Numbered from the stretch's first letter, positions 18,306 through 26,605 are shown. The stretch: 64,000 nt of DNA from MRBY01 sp943371005 (GCA_943371005.1 CALRTB020000003.1:186001-250000), one strand, 5' to 3'. Translations and numbers: made by a program. Notes: generated by a model from the sequence alone, not told the origin.

Positions 18306-19190
18306 TTACGACTGAGAGTCAGTGATTGGGGGAGGCGTTGCCCCCAGGGAAACCAAGGGAATCGTGCGGTAGTTGCCCAAGATTTTTAAAATTTCTGTGT
18401 GGGTTTGCAGCTCCGTTAGGGCTGCCTGGACATCAGGATTCGTTAGACAACCATCGAGATCGACAAAAAATAAATATTCTCCCAGGGAGCGTTTTGTGGG
18501 TCGCGATTCAATGCGACTTAGGTTAATCTTGCGGCGGGCAAAGACTTCTAGGGCGCTTACCAGAACTCCAGGAATTTTTGCGGGCAGGGTGAAGGCAAGG
18601 GAAATCACTTCCCCAGCCGTTTGGACTTCTTTCCCTAAAACCCAAAACCGGGTGCAATTTTGCGGAAAATCACCAATGGCATCCACCATGATTGGTAAAT
18701 GGTAGAGGTGCGCAGCTCGGGGTGCGGCGATCGCCCCTAGATGGGGGTTGTCCTTGAGGCTATCCAGGACTGCAGTTGTGGAATTTGCTTCAATCAGGGC
18801 CGCATGGGGCAAATGTTTTTCCAGCCACCGTTGACATTGGGCCAAGGCCTGGGGGTGAGAGCGGACTTCTTTAATCTCGCTAAAATCTTGGGCAAAGGAA
18901 ATTAGGGCATGGTGGATGGGCAGAATAATTTGATGGCAGATCGATAGAGGATGCAATTCCCAGACCAAGTCCAAGGCGATCGCCACCGATCCTTGAATTG
19001 AATTTTCCACCGGGATCACCGCTAACTGCACCTCATCGTGGGCTAAAGCATACAAACTTTGGGCAATGCTCTGGCAAGGAACAAGATCAACAGCCGGAGA
19101 TTGTTCCCGCTGCAACCACCCTTGATAGGTCTGTGCCGCTGCTTCGGCGTTGGTTCCCGCTGGCCCAAGGTGAGCAATTTTTATGGTCAT
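18306..19190 (-). CDS. pheA: Prephenate dehydratase
   Basis: 294 residues. It converts prephenate to phenylpyruvate in phenylalanine synthesis. The catalytic domain (about 1-180) has HLGPAGTNAEAAAQ, VIPVENSIQGSVAIALDLV and the hallmark TRFWVLGK (Thr-Arg-Phe). The C-terminal ACT domain contains GVLVSALEVFARRKINLSRIESRP, where the ESRP loop binds phenylalanine for feedback inhibition. It is monofunctional, with no chorismate mutase part. Tail-to-tail with cphA. The preceding gene on the strand (M20 amidohydrolase and a PepSY-like membrane protein) does not suggest a shared pathway. Confidence 0.96.
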   Translation of the reverse strand: MTIKIAHLGPAGTNAEAAAQTYQGWLQREQSPAVDLVPCQSIAQSLYALAHDEVQLAVIPVENSIQGSVAIALDLVWELHPLSICHQIILPIHHALISFAQDFSEIKEVRSHPQALAQCQRWLEKHLPHAALIEANSTTAVLDSLKDNPHLGAIAAPRAAHLYHLPIMVDAIGDFPQNCTRFWVLGKEVQTAGEVISLAFTLPAKIPGVLVSALEVFARRKINLSRIESRPTKRSLGEYLFFVDLDGCLTNPDVQAALTELQTHTEILKILGNYRTIPLVSLGATPPPITDSQS

Positions 19191-19232
19191 ACCCGACGAT
19201 TAATTGGCGAATGTTTCCAATCCTACCAAGTT

Positions 19233-19520
19233 TTAAGGGCGTTGCTGCCGTCGTGGTCGTGTCGTCCACCAGATCATTGCTCCACTGGCTAGGAGCAAAA
19301 GCAGGCCTAGGGCATTGAGAAAAGGATAGATTACCTCTAAATTCACCGGCCCAAAATGTCCCCGGTGGAGTTCTAATAGCCAAAAAAAGTCCGCCGTGTT
19401 GCCCGTCAAAGAAGCCACTTGAAACAGGGATCCCGTTAGCACCGTAATCAAGAGAGGGGCCACCATAATGGGCACAAGACGACGGTGAACCTGACGAAGA
19501 TCGCGTTGGGGAAAAGCCAT
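19233..19520 (-). CDS. Small two-helix membrane protein, PepSY-associated type
   Basis: 95 residues with two membrane helices (about 14-36 and 65-86). The N-terminus RDLRQVHRRLVPIMVAPLLITVLTGSLFQV and the middle HRGHFG resemble the first PepSY-associated transmembrane unit, in which a histidine follows the basic stretch. No enzymatic domain. It lies 31 bases downstream of the M20 amidohydrolase and 42 bases upstream of pheA on the same strand, so co-transcription is possible. The function is unknown; homologues are common as short proteins in cyanobacteria. Confidence 0.7.
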   Translation of the reverse strand: MAFPQRDLRQVHRRLVPIMVAPLLITVLTGSLFQVASLTGNTADFFWLLELHRGHFGPVNLEVIYPFLNALGLLLLLASGAMIWWTTRPRRQQRP

Positions 19521-19551
19521 AGCTTGCTGTTACCTCAAAAAATAATCCCCT

Positions 19552-20772
19552 CTATTGTGGGATGTTTTCTAGAGATTGGTGGGTTGGAGCCGGGGCTGTT
19601 TCTTGGAAATATTTATGGGCCGTGTAGGCGAGGGTAATTACCCCCGTGAGAATTGCACTTTCGTCAATGTCAAAGAGGGGATGGTGCAGGGGATAGTTCA
19701 AGCGGTTTTGGTGGCCGACTCCCAAGCGAAACATCGTTCCGGGGAGATTTTCGAGGTACATGGAAAAATCCTCGGCCCCCAAGGAGGGCTCCGGCAAAAT
19801 TTCTACATGGCGATCGCCAAGGGCTTCCCGACTTGCCTGTTCGAGGATTTTCGTCAAACCGGGATCATTTTGCACCGAAGGCACCCCCCGCTGGTAGTTG
19901 ACCTTATATTTTGCGCCGTAGGTATTGCAGATGTTGGCGACGATATTTTCAATCCATTGGGGTAAATCGGCATGGGTTTCTGGGTGGAGCGATCGCACTG
20001 TGCCAGTCATGTGTACCTCATCGGCAATGACATTGGCGGCCCGGCCCCCGTTAATTTTGCCAATGGTGAGGACAATGGGCCGCAGGGGATTTTGAGTGCG
20101 GCTGATCGACTGTTGTAGGGCTGTGATCACCTGGGCGGCAATCCAAATGGCATCAATGGCTTGGTGGGGACGAGCACCATGGCCCGATTCGCCGTAGATA
20201 AAAATTTCTAAATCGTCGGCAGCAGCCGTGAGGGCACCGTAGCGAATCCCGATGGTTTTAGCGGGAATGGTCGGGAAAACATGCAACCCAATCACCCCAT
20301 CGATCCCCACCAAGGCGCCGTCATCGACCATCCATTTCGCTCCCTGGGCAATTTCTTCGGCGGGCTGAAATAAAAAGCGGATATTACCGGCGATCGCCTC
20401 CGGGAGTTGAGCTAAAACCATCGCCGCTCCCAGACCCACCGTTGTATGTACATCATGGCCGCAGGCATGCATCACTCCCATGCGGGTAGAAGCATAGTCT
20501 AAGTTTGTACATTCTTGGATTGGCAGCGCATCCATATCGACGCGAATGCCTAGGGTGCGCGGGTCTGTCCCTTGGCCCCGGAGGTTACCGACTACCCCAG
20601 TTTTTCCCACCGACTCCTGTACCGCAATGCCACAGGAAGACAAAACCCCAGACACATAGGCCGCTGTTTGCTGTTCCTCGCCGCTTAATTCGGGGTGGGC
20701 GTGGATATGGCGACGGATTTCAATTAAACGGGGTGCTAATTTTTCAGCAAGGCTTTTAATTTCGGCGAGCAT
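19552..20772 (-). CDS. M20-family amidohydrolase (hippurate/IAA-amino-acid hydrolase type)
   Basis: 406 residues from the ATG at 20772; a TTG four codons upstream is the only longer option. Metal ligands are seen in MHACGHDVHTTVGLGAA, FLFQPAEEIAQGAKWMVDDGAL and PSLGAEDFSMYLE, the normal M20D set, and the dimerisation lid region (about 185-290) is intact. Family members remove acyl groups from amino acids or hydrolyse hippurate and indole-acetyl-amino-acid conjugates; the natural cyanobacterial substrate is unknown. The start IRRHIHAHPELSGEE is classic for the family. It is probably co-transcribed with the small PepSY-like gene downstream. Confidence 0.93.
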   Translation of the reverse strand: MLAEIKSLAEKLAPRLIEIRRHIHAHPELSGEEQQTAAYVSGVLSSCGIAVQESVGKTGVVGNLRGQGTDPRTLGIRVDMDALPIQECTNLDYASTRMGVMHACGHDVHTTVGLGAAMVLAQLPEAIAGNIRFLFQPAEEIAQGAKWMVDDGALVGIDGVIGLHVFPTIPAKTIGIRYGALTAAADDLEIFIYGESGHGARPHQAIDAIWIAAQVITALQQSISRTQNPLRPIVLTIGKINGGRAANVIADEVHMTGTVRSLHPETHADLPQWIENIVANICNTYGAKYKVNYQRGVPSVQNDPGLTKILEQASREALGDRHVEILPEPSLGAEDFSMYLENLPGTMFRLGVGHQNRLNYPLHHPLFDIDESAILTGVITLAYTAHKYFQETAPAPTHQSLENIPQ

Positions 20773-20902
20773 AGGGGCGGTCAACTTTGGACGGGCAGTT
20801 GCAATGGAGGTTTAGCCTTTTATTGTAAAACAGCTAATTTTCTAGCGTTGTTCGGCGTCGTTGCTAACCGAGGGCGATCGCCCCTAGATTTTAAGACCAC
20901 CC

Positions 20903-20938
20903 ACCAAAACAAAAATCCCCAGAAAAACTCCGGGGATG
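20903..20938 (-). terminator. Rho-independent terminator downstream of psaK
   Basis: On the minus strand, ATCCCC and GGGGAT arms (20931-20936 and 20914-20920 region) enclose a short T-rich loop and are followed by TTTTTGTTTT. It lies about 85 bases downstream of the psaK stop codon and ahead of the amidohydrolase gene, separating the two transcripts. Confidence 0.75.
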
Positions 20939-21021
20939 CAACAACCTTCTCCAAAACAAAAGACAAAACGACGAATTTTAAAAAATAACAAGCTCAAATC
21001 AGACCAGCAAACACAGGTTCT

Positions 21022-21285
21022 TTAGATCGCACCCATGCTACCCAAGCCGAGGATTACCCCAACACCGAGGATATGTCCGAAACTCGTGGTTGCGAGGAGT
21101 GCAGGGAGACCCATCCCACCGAACATATCAGGCATCGGCAATTCGGGGCCTTCGGAAGGGTGCTTGATGGTGGCTTTCCCAATGGCGATCGCCAAAACAT
21201 TGCAGATCACCATCACAATGGCGACTTTGGGGCTCCAGGCCATGGTGGTGGGCACAGCAGCGGCAACGGTAAGGGCAAGGGACAT
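21022..21285 (-). CDS. psaK: Photosystem I subunit PsaK (subunit X)
   Basis: 87 residues with two membrane helices (about 16-38 and 60-84) joined by a stromal loop (KHPSEGPELPMPDMFGGMGLP). The sequence WSPKVAIVMVICNVLAIAIGK and the second helix LLATTSFGHILGVGVILGLG are diagnostic for PsaK, the peripheral PSI subunit that binds chlorophyll and carotenoid at the antenna edge and takes part in state transitions and PsaK exchange under high light. A GGAG Shine-Dalgarno lies 10 bases before the ATG. Upstream there is a direct repeat resembling the HLR1 light-response element, and a terminator follows, so it is monocistronic. Confidence 0.97.
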   Translation of the reverse strand: MSLALTVAAAVPTTMAWSPKVAIVMVICNVLAIAIGKATIKHPSEGPELPMPDMFGGMGLPALLATTSFGHILGVGVILGLGSMGAI

Positions 21286-21398
21286 GAATCTTGACTCCTA
21301 AATAACGATTAAATAAATTTTGGATTTTTTAGCGTAATTGTCCCTAGTTTTGCCCAAAGCTGAGCCTTTGCTTTATTTCCTTTGCAATACTTAGCAAC

Positions 21399-21416
21399 AT
21401 CGTAAAGTTTTATAAA
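21399..21416 (-). promoter_or_regulatory. HLR1-like direct repeat upstream of psaK (candidate RpaB site)
   Basis: The minus strand reads TTTATAAAACTTTACGAT, 114-131 bases before psaK. Against the HLR1 consensus (two copies of KTTACAWW separated by two bases) each half has a single mismatch: TTTATAAA-AC-TTTACGAT. HLR1 is bound by the response regulator RpaB and controls PSI genes by light in other cyanobacteria. Match and location are seen; binding is inference. Confidence 0.5.
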
Positions 21417-21432
21417 TGGATCGCCCCATAAG

Positions 21433-21978
21433 CTACTCGGCGCGAATTAATGCCAGTTCAATTTCATCTTCTGTGGGTTGGGCGATCGCCGCCGTAACAT
21501 CCGGGCCAAAAAACCGCTCAATTTTTTCCCGGCGCGTTTGCCAATCTTCCAGGGAAAATAACGGCGACTTAAATTCCAATACCAACGCATAGCGCCCGTC
21601 CCGAGACTCCTCGCGGATGTGGTGCAATAGAGGCCGTTCCTCGTCCGTCGGGCTTAACCCTAGGCGTTCTAGGGCATCATCTAAATGACAATCCTGACCA
21701 TAGCGATATCGGGTCACATCCTTTCTAATTTGCTGTTGGGTTGCCGTTGCCTGGCTATCCCGCAGTGCTTCTAGTTCTGGTGAAAGCTCTTTGCTGTAAG
21801 TAATCGGTTTAATTTCCGCTGCCTTGAGGGCTAACCCCCCCAAAAGAATGGGGATGCCATAGAACATCCCCGCCAAATTTAAGGTGGCATTACCAAAGCC
21901 ATAGGCCGCGAAACCGACAACCGAGAGGATGCCTCCCACTACTAAACCCACACTACCCAGGGAAATTTTGCCGAACAT
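21433..21978 (-). CDS. DUF2854 family membrane protein
   Basis: 181 residues. Two membrane helices at the N-terminus (about 9-30 and 36-55, SLGSVGLVVGGILSVVGFAAYGFGNATLNLAGMFYGIPILLGGLALK) are followed by a soluble domain with DVTRYRYGQDCHLDDALERLGL and a C-terminal PTEDEIELALIRAE. This is the DUF2854 pattern shared by cyanobacteria and chloroplasts. No function has been established. Upstream on the same strand, 57 bases away, is moxR; co-transcription is possible. Confidence 0.85.
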   Translation of the reverse strand: MFGKISLGSVGLVVGGILSVVGFAAYGFGNATLNLAGMFYGIPILLGGLALKAAEIKPITYSKELSPELEALRDSQATATQQQIRKDVTRYRYGQDCHLDDALERLGLSPTDEERPLLHHIREESRDGRYALVLEFKSPLFSLEDWQTRREKIERFFGPDVTAAIAQPTEDEIELALIRAE

Positions 21979-22035
21979 CCAGTTGCCCCATTAATCCTAA
22001 AAACACAAAACGTTACTAATCTTAACACGGTGTTT

Positions 22036-22980
22036 TTAAGTCGTTGGCAAACTGTAGTCGCTATTGGGCGTTGAGGGATCGGTAATTGTGGCCACCAAAG
22101 TCTTGATCACGTCCTTTGCGCCTTTGCCCCCGGTGACAATCACTCGGTGGGCTAAAACAAACGGCGCGAGGTACTTAATATCATCGGTCGTAATAAAATC
22201 TCGATCCGCCAGAAAAGCATAGGCTTGGGCGGCCCGCTGGAGGGTGACTGTGCCCCGGGGACTAACCCCTAGAATAATTCCTTCATAATTGCGGGATTTT
22301 TGGACAATTTTGACAATGTATTCTTGGATTGATTTCTCGACGTGGATTTTATTGACGAGACTTTGGAGTTCACGCATGTCATCTAGGGAAATACAGGGCT
22401 TGAGTTCCTCTGGGGCAATGCGGGATTGGTGGAGTTGGAGCATATCCACTTCCTCAGAAAAACCAGGATAGCCAAGGGTGAGAGAAAGAATAAACCGATC
22501 CATCTGGGCTTCTGGGAGTGGGAAGGTGCCCTGGTATTCAATGGGGTTTTGGGTCGCAATCACAAAAAACGGTTTGGGTACTTTACGGGCTTCACCATCG
22601 ACGGTCACCTGTTGCTCTTCCATCACTTCAAGGAGCGCGGACTGGGTGCGGGGGGTAGCCCGGTTAATTTCATCGGCGAGGAGGACATTGGCAAACACAG
22701 GGCCGGATAAAAATTCAAATTCGCGGCTACTGGGATTCCAAATATTGGTGCCTGTAATGTCACTGGGTAAGAGATCAGGGGTGCATTGAATCCGTTGGAA
22801 ACGGCCATTGACAGAACGGGCGAGGGATTTTGCCAAAAGGGTCTTACCGACGCCGGGGACATCTTCGAGGAGCACATGGCCCCCACTTAACATCGCCACA
22901 AGCACAAGACGAATGGCATCTTCTTTGCCGACGATGGTCTTCGAGAGGTTATCGGTGAGGTCACGAATGCGTTCTTTCAT
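22036..22980 (-). CDS. MoxR-family AAA+ ATPase
   Basis: 314 residues from ATG 22980; an in-frame extension to 23100 would lie wholly inside ribF and is rejected. Walker A is EDVPGVGKTLLAKSLA, Walker B LLADEINRATPRTQSALLEVMEE (the long MoxR helix), sensor IATQNPIEYQGTFPLPEAQMDRF and an arginine finger region SPRGTVTLQRAAQAYAFL. MoxR proteins act as chaperone-like ATPases, often with von Willebrand-type partners, to mature metalloenzymes or complexes. No vWA-domain partner is visible next to it, so the client is unknown. Its start codon overlaps the 3' end of ribF by 20 bases, implying co-transcription. Confidence 0.94.
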   Translation of the reverse strand: MKERIRDLTDNLSKTIVGKEDAIRLVLVAMLSGGHVLLEDVPGVGKTLLAKSLARSVNGRFQRIQCTPDLLPSDITGTNIWNPSSREFEFLSGPVFANVLLADEINRATPRTQSALLEVMEEQQVTVDGEARKVPKPFFVIATQNPIEYQGTFPLPEAQMDRFILSLTLGYPGFSEEVDMLQLHQSRIAPEELKPCISLDDMRELQSLVNKIHVEKSIQEYIVKIVQKSRNYEGIILGVSPRGTVTLQRAAQAYAFLADRDFITTDDIKYLAPFVLAHRVIVTGGKGAKDVIKTLVATITDPSTPNSDYSLPTT

Positions 22981-23956
22981 GCTGATTGGAGGAGGAGGTG
23001 AGCAGGGTACGGGCGCGATCGCCATCCTGGTGAATTTGACTTTGGAGAGCCTGGAGGGAGGCAAACTTTTGTTCTGGACGTAGGTAATGGAGGAGATCAA
23101 CCTTCAAGGTAGCCCCATAGAGATCCTGGTGATAATCCAAGAGATGCACTTCTACTGTCGGTAGAGCCGTGGTTGTGACCGTGGGGCGACATCCAATGTT
23201 TAGTATGCCCCATTGGGCGGTTGGCAAAACATCGCTGGTGACCTGCACGGCATAGACCCCATATTTCGGTAAAAATTTAGTGGCCTCTCCCTTGAGATTA
23301 GCGGTAGGAAAACCGATTTGACGGCCTAATTTTTGACCATGGGTTACGGTGCCTTGGAGGGAGTAGGGACGGCCGAGCAGTTGATTTGCGTAATGGATTT
23401 GTCCCGTAGCCAGGGCTTCCCGAATAGCAGAACTACTAATCCTTGTTTCGGCTTCCCGGCACAGGGGCGTGATATGGACATCGATCCCAAAGCTTTTGGC
23501 GATCGCCTGGAGATCGGTGGCACTGCCGCTCCGCCCCCGACCAAAGGAAAAGTCACTACCAACGCTAATGGACTGGGTTTGCAGTTGCTTGACAAGGATT
23601 TCGGCCACAAACTCCTGGGGGGAAAGGGCTGCCAGTTCTCGGTCAAAGGGGAGTAGCACCAATTGTTCGATGCCAAACTGCGCCAGAAATTCTTGTTTTT
23701 CTGGGAGGGGAGTCAGGAGATGTTGGGGGTTCCCAGAGAAAAACTCCCGGGGGTGAGGGTCAAAGGTGACAACGGTGGCGTGAATTTTGGGAAAACTTCG
23801 GGGGCGATCGCTAACCATAACCCCTTGGGACAGCACCCTGGCTTGGGTAACGGCTGGGGCAATGACCCGCTGGTGTCCCCGGTGCACCCCATCAAAATTG
23901 CCCAGGGCAATGCAAGTGGGTGTTAACGCTTCAGTTGTTGATGAGATTACCCGCAC
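22961..23956 (-). CDS. ribF: Bifunctional riboflavin kinase / FAD synthetase
   Basis: 331 residues. It phosphorylates riboflavin to FMN and adenylates FMN to FAD. The FAD-synthetase part has CIALGNFDGVHRGHQRVI (nucleotidyltransferase H-x-G-H) and SVGSDFSFGRGRSG-(S/A); the kinase part has LGRPYSLQGTVTHGQKLGRQIGFPTANL. The start appears to be GTG at 23956, since there is no ATG before the conserved block and the residues RVISST fit. Its 3' end overlaps moxR. FAD made here could serve trmFO and glutamate synthase nearby, though as a housekeeping function rather than a special link. Confidence 0.96.
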   Translation of the reverse strand: MRVISSTTEALTPTCIALGNFDGVHRGHQRVIAPAVTQARVLSQGVMVSDRPRSFPKIHATVVTFDPHPREFFSGNPQHLLTPLPEKQEFLAQFGIEQLVLLPFDRELAALSPQEFVAEILVKQLQTQSISVGSDFSFGRGRSGSATDLQAIAKSFGIDVHITPLCREAETRISSSAIREALATGQIHYANQLLGRPYSLQGTVTHGQKLGRQIGFPTANLKGEATKFLPKYGVYAVQVTSDVLPTAQWGILNIGCRPTVTTTALPTVEVHLLDYHQDLYGATLKVDLLHYLRPEQKFASLQALQSQIHQDGDRARTLLTSSSNQHERTHS

Positions 23957-23997
23957 GCTTTACAGTCCGAAACATTTGACCGTATTTTATACCGATA

Positions 23998-24903
23998 TCA
24001 GACGGATAGTGCTTGGATCGACCCAGGCAGCCCAGGATTTCCTTCTCCAGAGGCTTGCAAAATAATGGTCTGTCCCTCCTGGGCGATCGCCGTTTGGGGA
24101 AAAATAGCCCGCGCCGCTTGTTGGACATCATCAAGAAAATCATCACCATGGCTGGGATCGTGGTGAAACAGGATTAATTGCTTAACTTTGGCGGCCTGGG
24201 CAACCTTCACTGCCTCTTGCCAAGTGCTATGGCCCCAACCCACTTTGCTATGGTGCGGATCATGATATTCCTCGTCTGTATAGGTCGCATCCATGATTAA
24301 TACATCGACCCCCTGGGCGAGCCGTAGCACCTGATCATCCAGGTGATCGCGGTAATGCTCCGTGTCTGTGATGTAGGCAACTCCCAGCCCTTGCCAGTCC
24401 ACTCGATAACCCACTGCGCCACCGGGATGATTCAGAGGCCCATTGGTGACCCGCACCTCTCCGAGGGAAAGCGTTTCTCCTAGAGCTAAAGCAAAAAAGT
24501 TTAGCTCTGCCCGCATCACCTGGAGGGGTACCGGAAAGTTGGGGTGAAGCATTTGGTCATGGAGCCGTTTTTGGATCGGGATCTCGTCATCCGCCGTGAC
24601 GCCGTAGATATTGAAACGATTTTTCTGTTGAAAAGCCGGCGTAAAAAAAGGGAACCCCTGGATGTGATCCCAATGGGAGTGGGAAAAAAACAAATGGGCC
24701 GTGACCGGTTCTGATTGTGCCACCAAGGTTTCACCCAGCAGGCGTAGGCCCGTACCGCCATCAAAAATGAGGTGTTGATCTCCCACACGCATTTCCACAC
24801 AGGGAGTATTACCCCCGTAGCGGACGGTTTCGCGCCCAGGACAAGGAATACTGCCACGCACTCCCCAAAACTTGATCTTAAATTCGGTCTGGGCCTTGGA
24901 CAT
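23998..24903 (-). CDS. Metallo-beta-lactamase-fold hydrolase (RNase Z/phosphodiesterase-like)
   Basis: 301 residues. Intact metal motif FFSHSHWDHIQGFPFF (His75, His77, Asp79, His80), preceded by the family-typical KFWGVRGSIPCPGRETVRYGGNTPCVEM; later ligands include AYITDTEH, LIMDATYTDEEY and GHSTWQEAVKVA, LILFHHDPSHGDD. This subgroup resembles cyclic-nucleotide phosphodiesterases and RNase Z-like hydrolases and is frequent in cyanobacteria, sometimes fused or linked to signalling genes. Substrate unknown. It is separated by 41 bases from ribF on the same strand. Confidence 0.88.
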   Translation of the reverse strand: MSKAQTEFKIKFWGVRGSIPCPGRETVRYGGNTPCVEMRVGDQHLIFDGGTGLRLLGETLVAQSEPVTAHLFFSHSHWDHIQGFPFFTPAFQQKNRFNIYGVTADDEIPIQKRLHDQMLHPNFPVPLQVMRAELNFFALALGETLSLGEVRVTNGPLNHPGGAVGYRVDWQGLGVAYITDTEHYRDHLDDQVLRLAQGVDVLIMDATYTDEEYHDPHHSKVGWGHSTWQEAVKVAQAAKVKQLILFHHDPSHGDDFLDDVQQAARAIFPQTAIAQEGQTIILQASGEGNPGLPGSIQALSV

Positions 24904-25035
24904 GGCTGGTCAATGTTAGGTGGATTTGTGCAGGAATGGTGTCTTACTTACTTGAAATAGTTGGCTTTAGCGGTGGTAAGGCTAGCCTAATATTTTGATT
25001 CGGTCAGCGTCTGTATTGATACAACAAGCAAGACC

Positions 25036-25134
25036 ATGAAAACAACTACCGTTAGACTAACAAACACCACCCTAGATTTAGGGGGCCAGTATCACTTACG
25101 TGGAGTGATTTGGATCACTAAACTAACGACCTAG
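25036..25134 (+). CDS. Possible 32-residue small protein
   Basis: An ATG at 25036 opens 32 codons: MKTTTVRLTNTTLDLGG followed by QYHLRGVIWITKLTT and TAG. It lies in a 219-base spacer and its last 12 bases overlap the convergent plsC-like gene. No clear Shine-Dalgarno, no membrane helix. Within it ATCACT occurs twice around one AGTGAT, giving two alternative short hairpins. It may be a real small gene, part of an RNA element, or chance. Confidence 0.2.
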   Translation: MKTTTVRLTNTTLDLGGQYHLRGVIWITKLTT

Positions 25135-25776
25135 GTGGTGCAGCTGATTAATGACTTCGGTACAGGTTTGGGTTACTTGGTTCAGGGCTTCTTTTTTGAC
25201 AGCAGAGGGCGGGGCGATCGCCTCACCGATACGCACAGTTAACGGTACTGATTGGGGCATTTTCTTCCCCTTGACTAAAATCTTTTCGGTACCCCAAAGA
25301 CTAATCGGCAAGAGAGGCACCTGGGCTTTCGCCGCAATGAGGGCGGCGCCGGGTTTGGGATCGGTGATCGTACCGTCTGGCGTTCGGGTTCCCTGGAGAA
25401 AAATCCCTACGCCCCAACCTTGCTCAAGGGCTTTGATCGCCGCGCGGATGGCGCCCCGATCCCCGGCGCCCCGCTTCACAGGGTAAGCGCCATAGAGGGC
25501 GATCGCCTGCTTGAGAATCGGCACCTCAAATAATTCTTCTTTTGCCATAAAAGCCACCGGACGACAGAGACAATTGGACAAAATAGGCGGGTCAAAGTTG
25601 CTGGCATGGTTACTCACGGCAACAAATGGCCCCTCCTTGGGCACATGCTCTACCCCATACACCCGGCCCCGAAAATACGTCCGAAACACCGGGTTCACAA
25701 AACCCCACTTGAAAGCACGGTAGAGGATCAGACTACTCAAAGGTTCCCTGGCACGGGGAGATTCCAACTCAGGCAT
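25123..25776 (-). CDS. PlsC-like 1-acylglycerol-3-phosphate acyltransferase
   Basis: 217 residues from ATG 25776 (the longer reading uses TTG at 25794). Acyltransferase motif I VSNHASNFDPPIL holds the His57-x4-Asp62 pair; motif II GAYPVKRG and motif IV VPLLPISLWG are present. Motif III, usually FPEGTR, reads FLQGTRTPDG, so the glutamate that helps bind glycerol-3-phosphate is replaced by Gln128. There is no membrane helix of the long type, as usual for short cyanobacterial homologues. It would transfer a fatty acyl group from acyl-ACP to lysophosphatidate or another acceptor; the altered motif leaves the acceptor open. Cyanobacteria carry several plsC paralogs. Confidence 0.85.
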   Translation of the reverse strand: MPELESPRAREPLSSLILYRAFKWGFVNPVFRTYFRGRVYGVEHVPKEGPFVAVSNHASNFDPPILSNCLCRPVAFMAKEELFEVPILKQAIALYGAYPVKRGAGDRGAIRAAIKALEQGWGVGIFLQGTRTPDGTITDPKPGAALIAAKAQVPLLPISLWGTEKILVKGKKMPQSVPLTVRIGEAIAPPSAVKKEALNQVTQTCTEVINQLHHLGR

Positions 25777-26241
25777 GGTGTAAAAAATTGGCAAAATGAC
25801 GGGTTCGATCAGTCGATATTACCGCGATCGCCGGATCGATACCTAGACATTGGGGACGAATTCAGACAATTCCCTTCCTAACGACCCATGGTGATGGAAT
25901 TCTCGATGATTTGTAAGGTTTCGCCCATTCGCTTTCATCTTTGCCCTAAACCTTATTTTGCAACTTAAAGAACTTAATCTTTTTTTAAGATTCTTTTGGC
26001 CTCTAGAAACCCTTTCAAAAATCAGATTTTATATCTAAAATTGTTACTTAAATTACAAAAGAAAAATTTGGAAAATATCCGGCCAAAATGCGAATAGATA
26101 AACAAATATCAAACTTTCAAGAAGAACTATTTTGCTTAGCTTATGTCTTTGTAGTGGACGTTACAACCATTGGGGATCAATCGGTGTTAGCTTATCATCG
26201 AGAAATATAAAAGACTATTTAAATACTTACCCAGGAATACC
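25777..26241. other. 465-base AT-rich spacer between plsC-like and DUF1830 genes
   Basis: The stretch should hold the plsC promoter (minus) and the DUF1830 promoter (plus). It contains a 6-bp stem AATCTT/AAGATT with a five-T loop at 25976-25992 and a pair of imperfect TTAC repeats near 26043 that do not match the HLR1 spacing. A 40-codon ORF at 26088-26210 is listed separately. No tRNA or known RNA family was recognised. Confidence 0.5.
26088..26210 (+). CDS. Possible 40-residue ORF upstream of DUF1830
   Basis: ATG 26088 opens 40 codons beginning MRIDKQISNFQEELFC and ending TAA 31 bases before the DUF1830 start. It has no convincing Shine-Dalgarno and no recognised domain. It could be a leader peptide or chance; confidence is low. 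Confidence 0.2.
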   Translation: MRIDKQISNFQEELFCLAYVFVVDVTTIGDQSVLAYHREI

Positions 26242-26580
26242 ATGGCTCAGATTCTTGATCCCATCCCAAATGACGACGACAAAGCCCTACTTTGCTGCTA
26301 TGTAAATGCAACCAGTCAAATCCAAGTTGCTCGTATTACAAATGTCGAAGATTGGTATTTCGAGCGGGTTGTTTTTCCCGGGCAACGGCTAATGTTTGAA
26401 GCCCTGCCCCAGGCGATCTTAGAAATTCATACGGGCATGATGGCGAGTGCTATTTTGTCGGACACGATCCCCTGCTATCGTCTGGCAATGCAAGAACCTA
26501 GCCCGGAAACAGATGAACCAGAGCCGGCCCCAGTTAATCGAGATATTCCTGCGGTGAGACCGGTGGCGATCGCCCCCTAA
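26242..26580 (+). CDS. DUF1830 family protein
   Basis: 112 residues. The core LLCCYVNATSQIQVARITNVEDWYFERVVFPGQRLMFEALPQAILEIHTG is the DUF1830 signature, a short cyanobacterial domain, followed by a low-complexity Pro/Glu-rich tail (EPSPETDEPEPAPVNRD). Soluble, no signal peptide. Homologues are frequently light- or stress-responsive in transcript studies, but no biochemical role is known to me. A stem-loop terminator follows at 26606-26630. Confidence 0.88.
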   Translation: MAQILDPIPNDDDKALLCCYVNATSQIQVARITNVEDWYFERVVFPGQRLMFEALPQAILEIHTGMMASAILSDTIPCYRLAMQEPSPETDEPEPAPVNRDIPAVRPVAIAP

Positions 26581-26605
26581 GTTTTTCCTTGATTTTTGCC
26601 ATGAG

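Noticed and set aside
26043..26061. HLR1-like repeats upstream of DUF1830
   Set aside because: Two TTAC half-sites are present but their spacing is one base short and one half has a mismatch, so not a real match.
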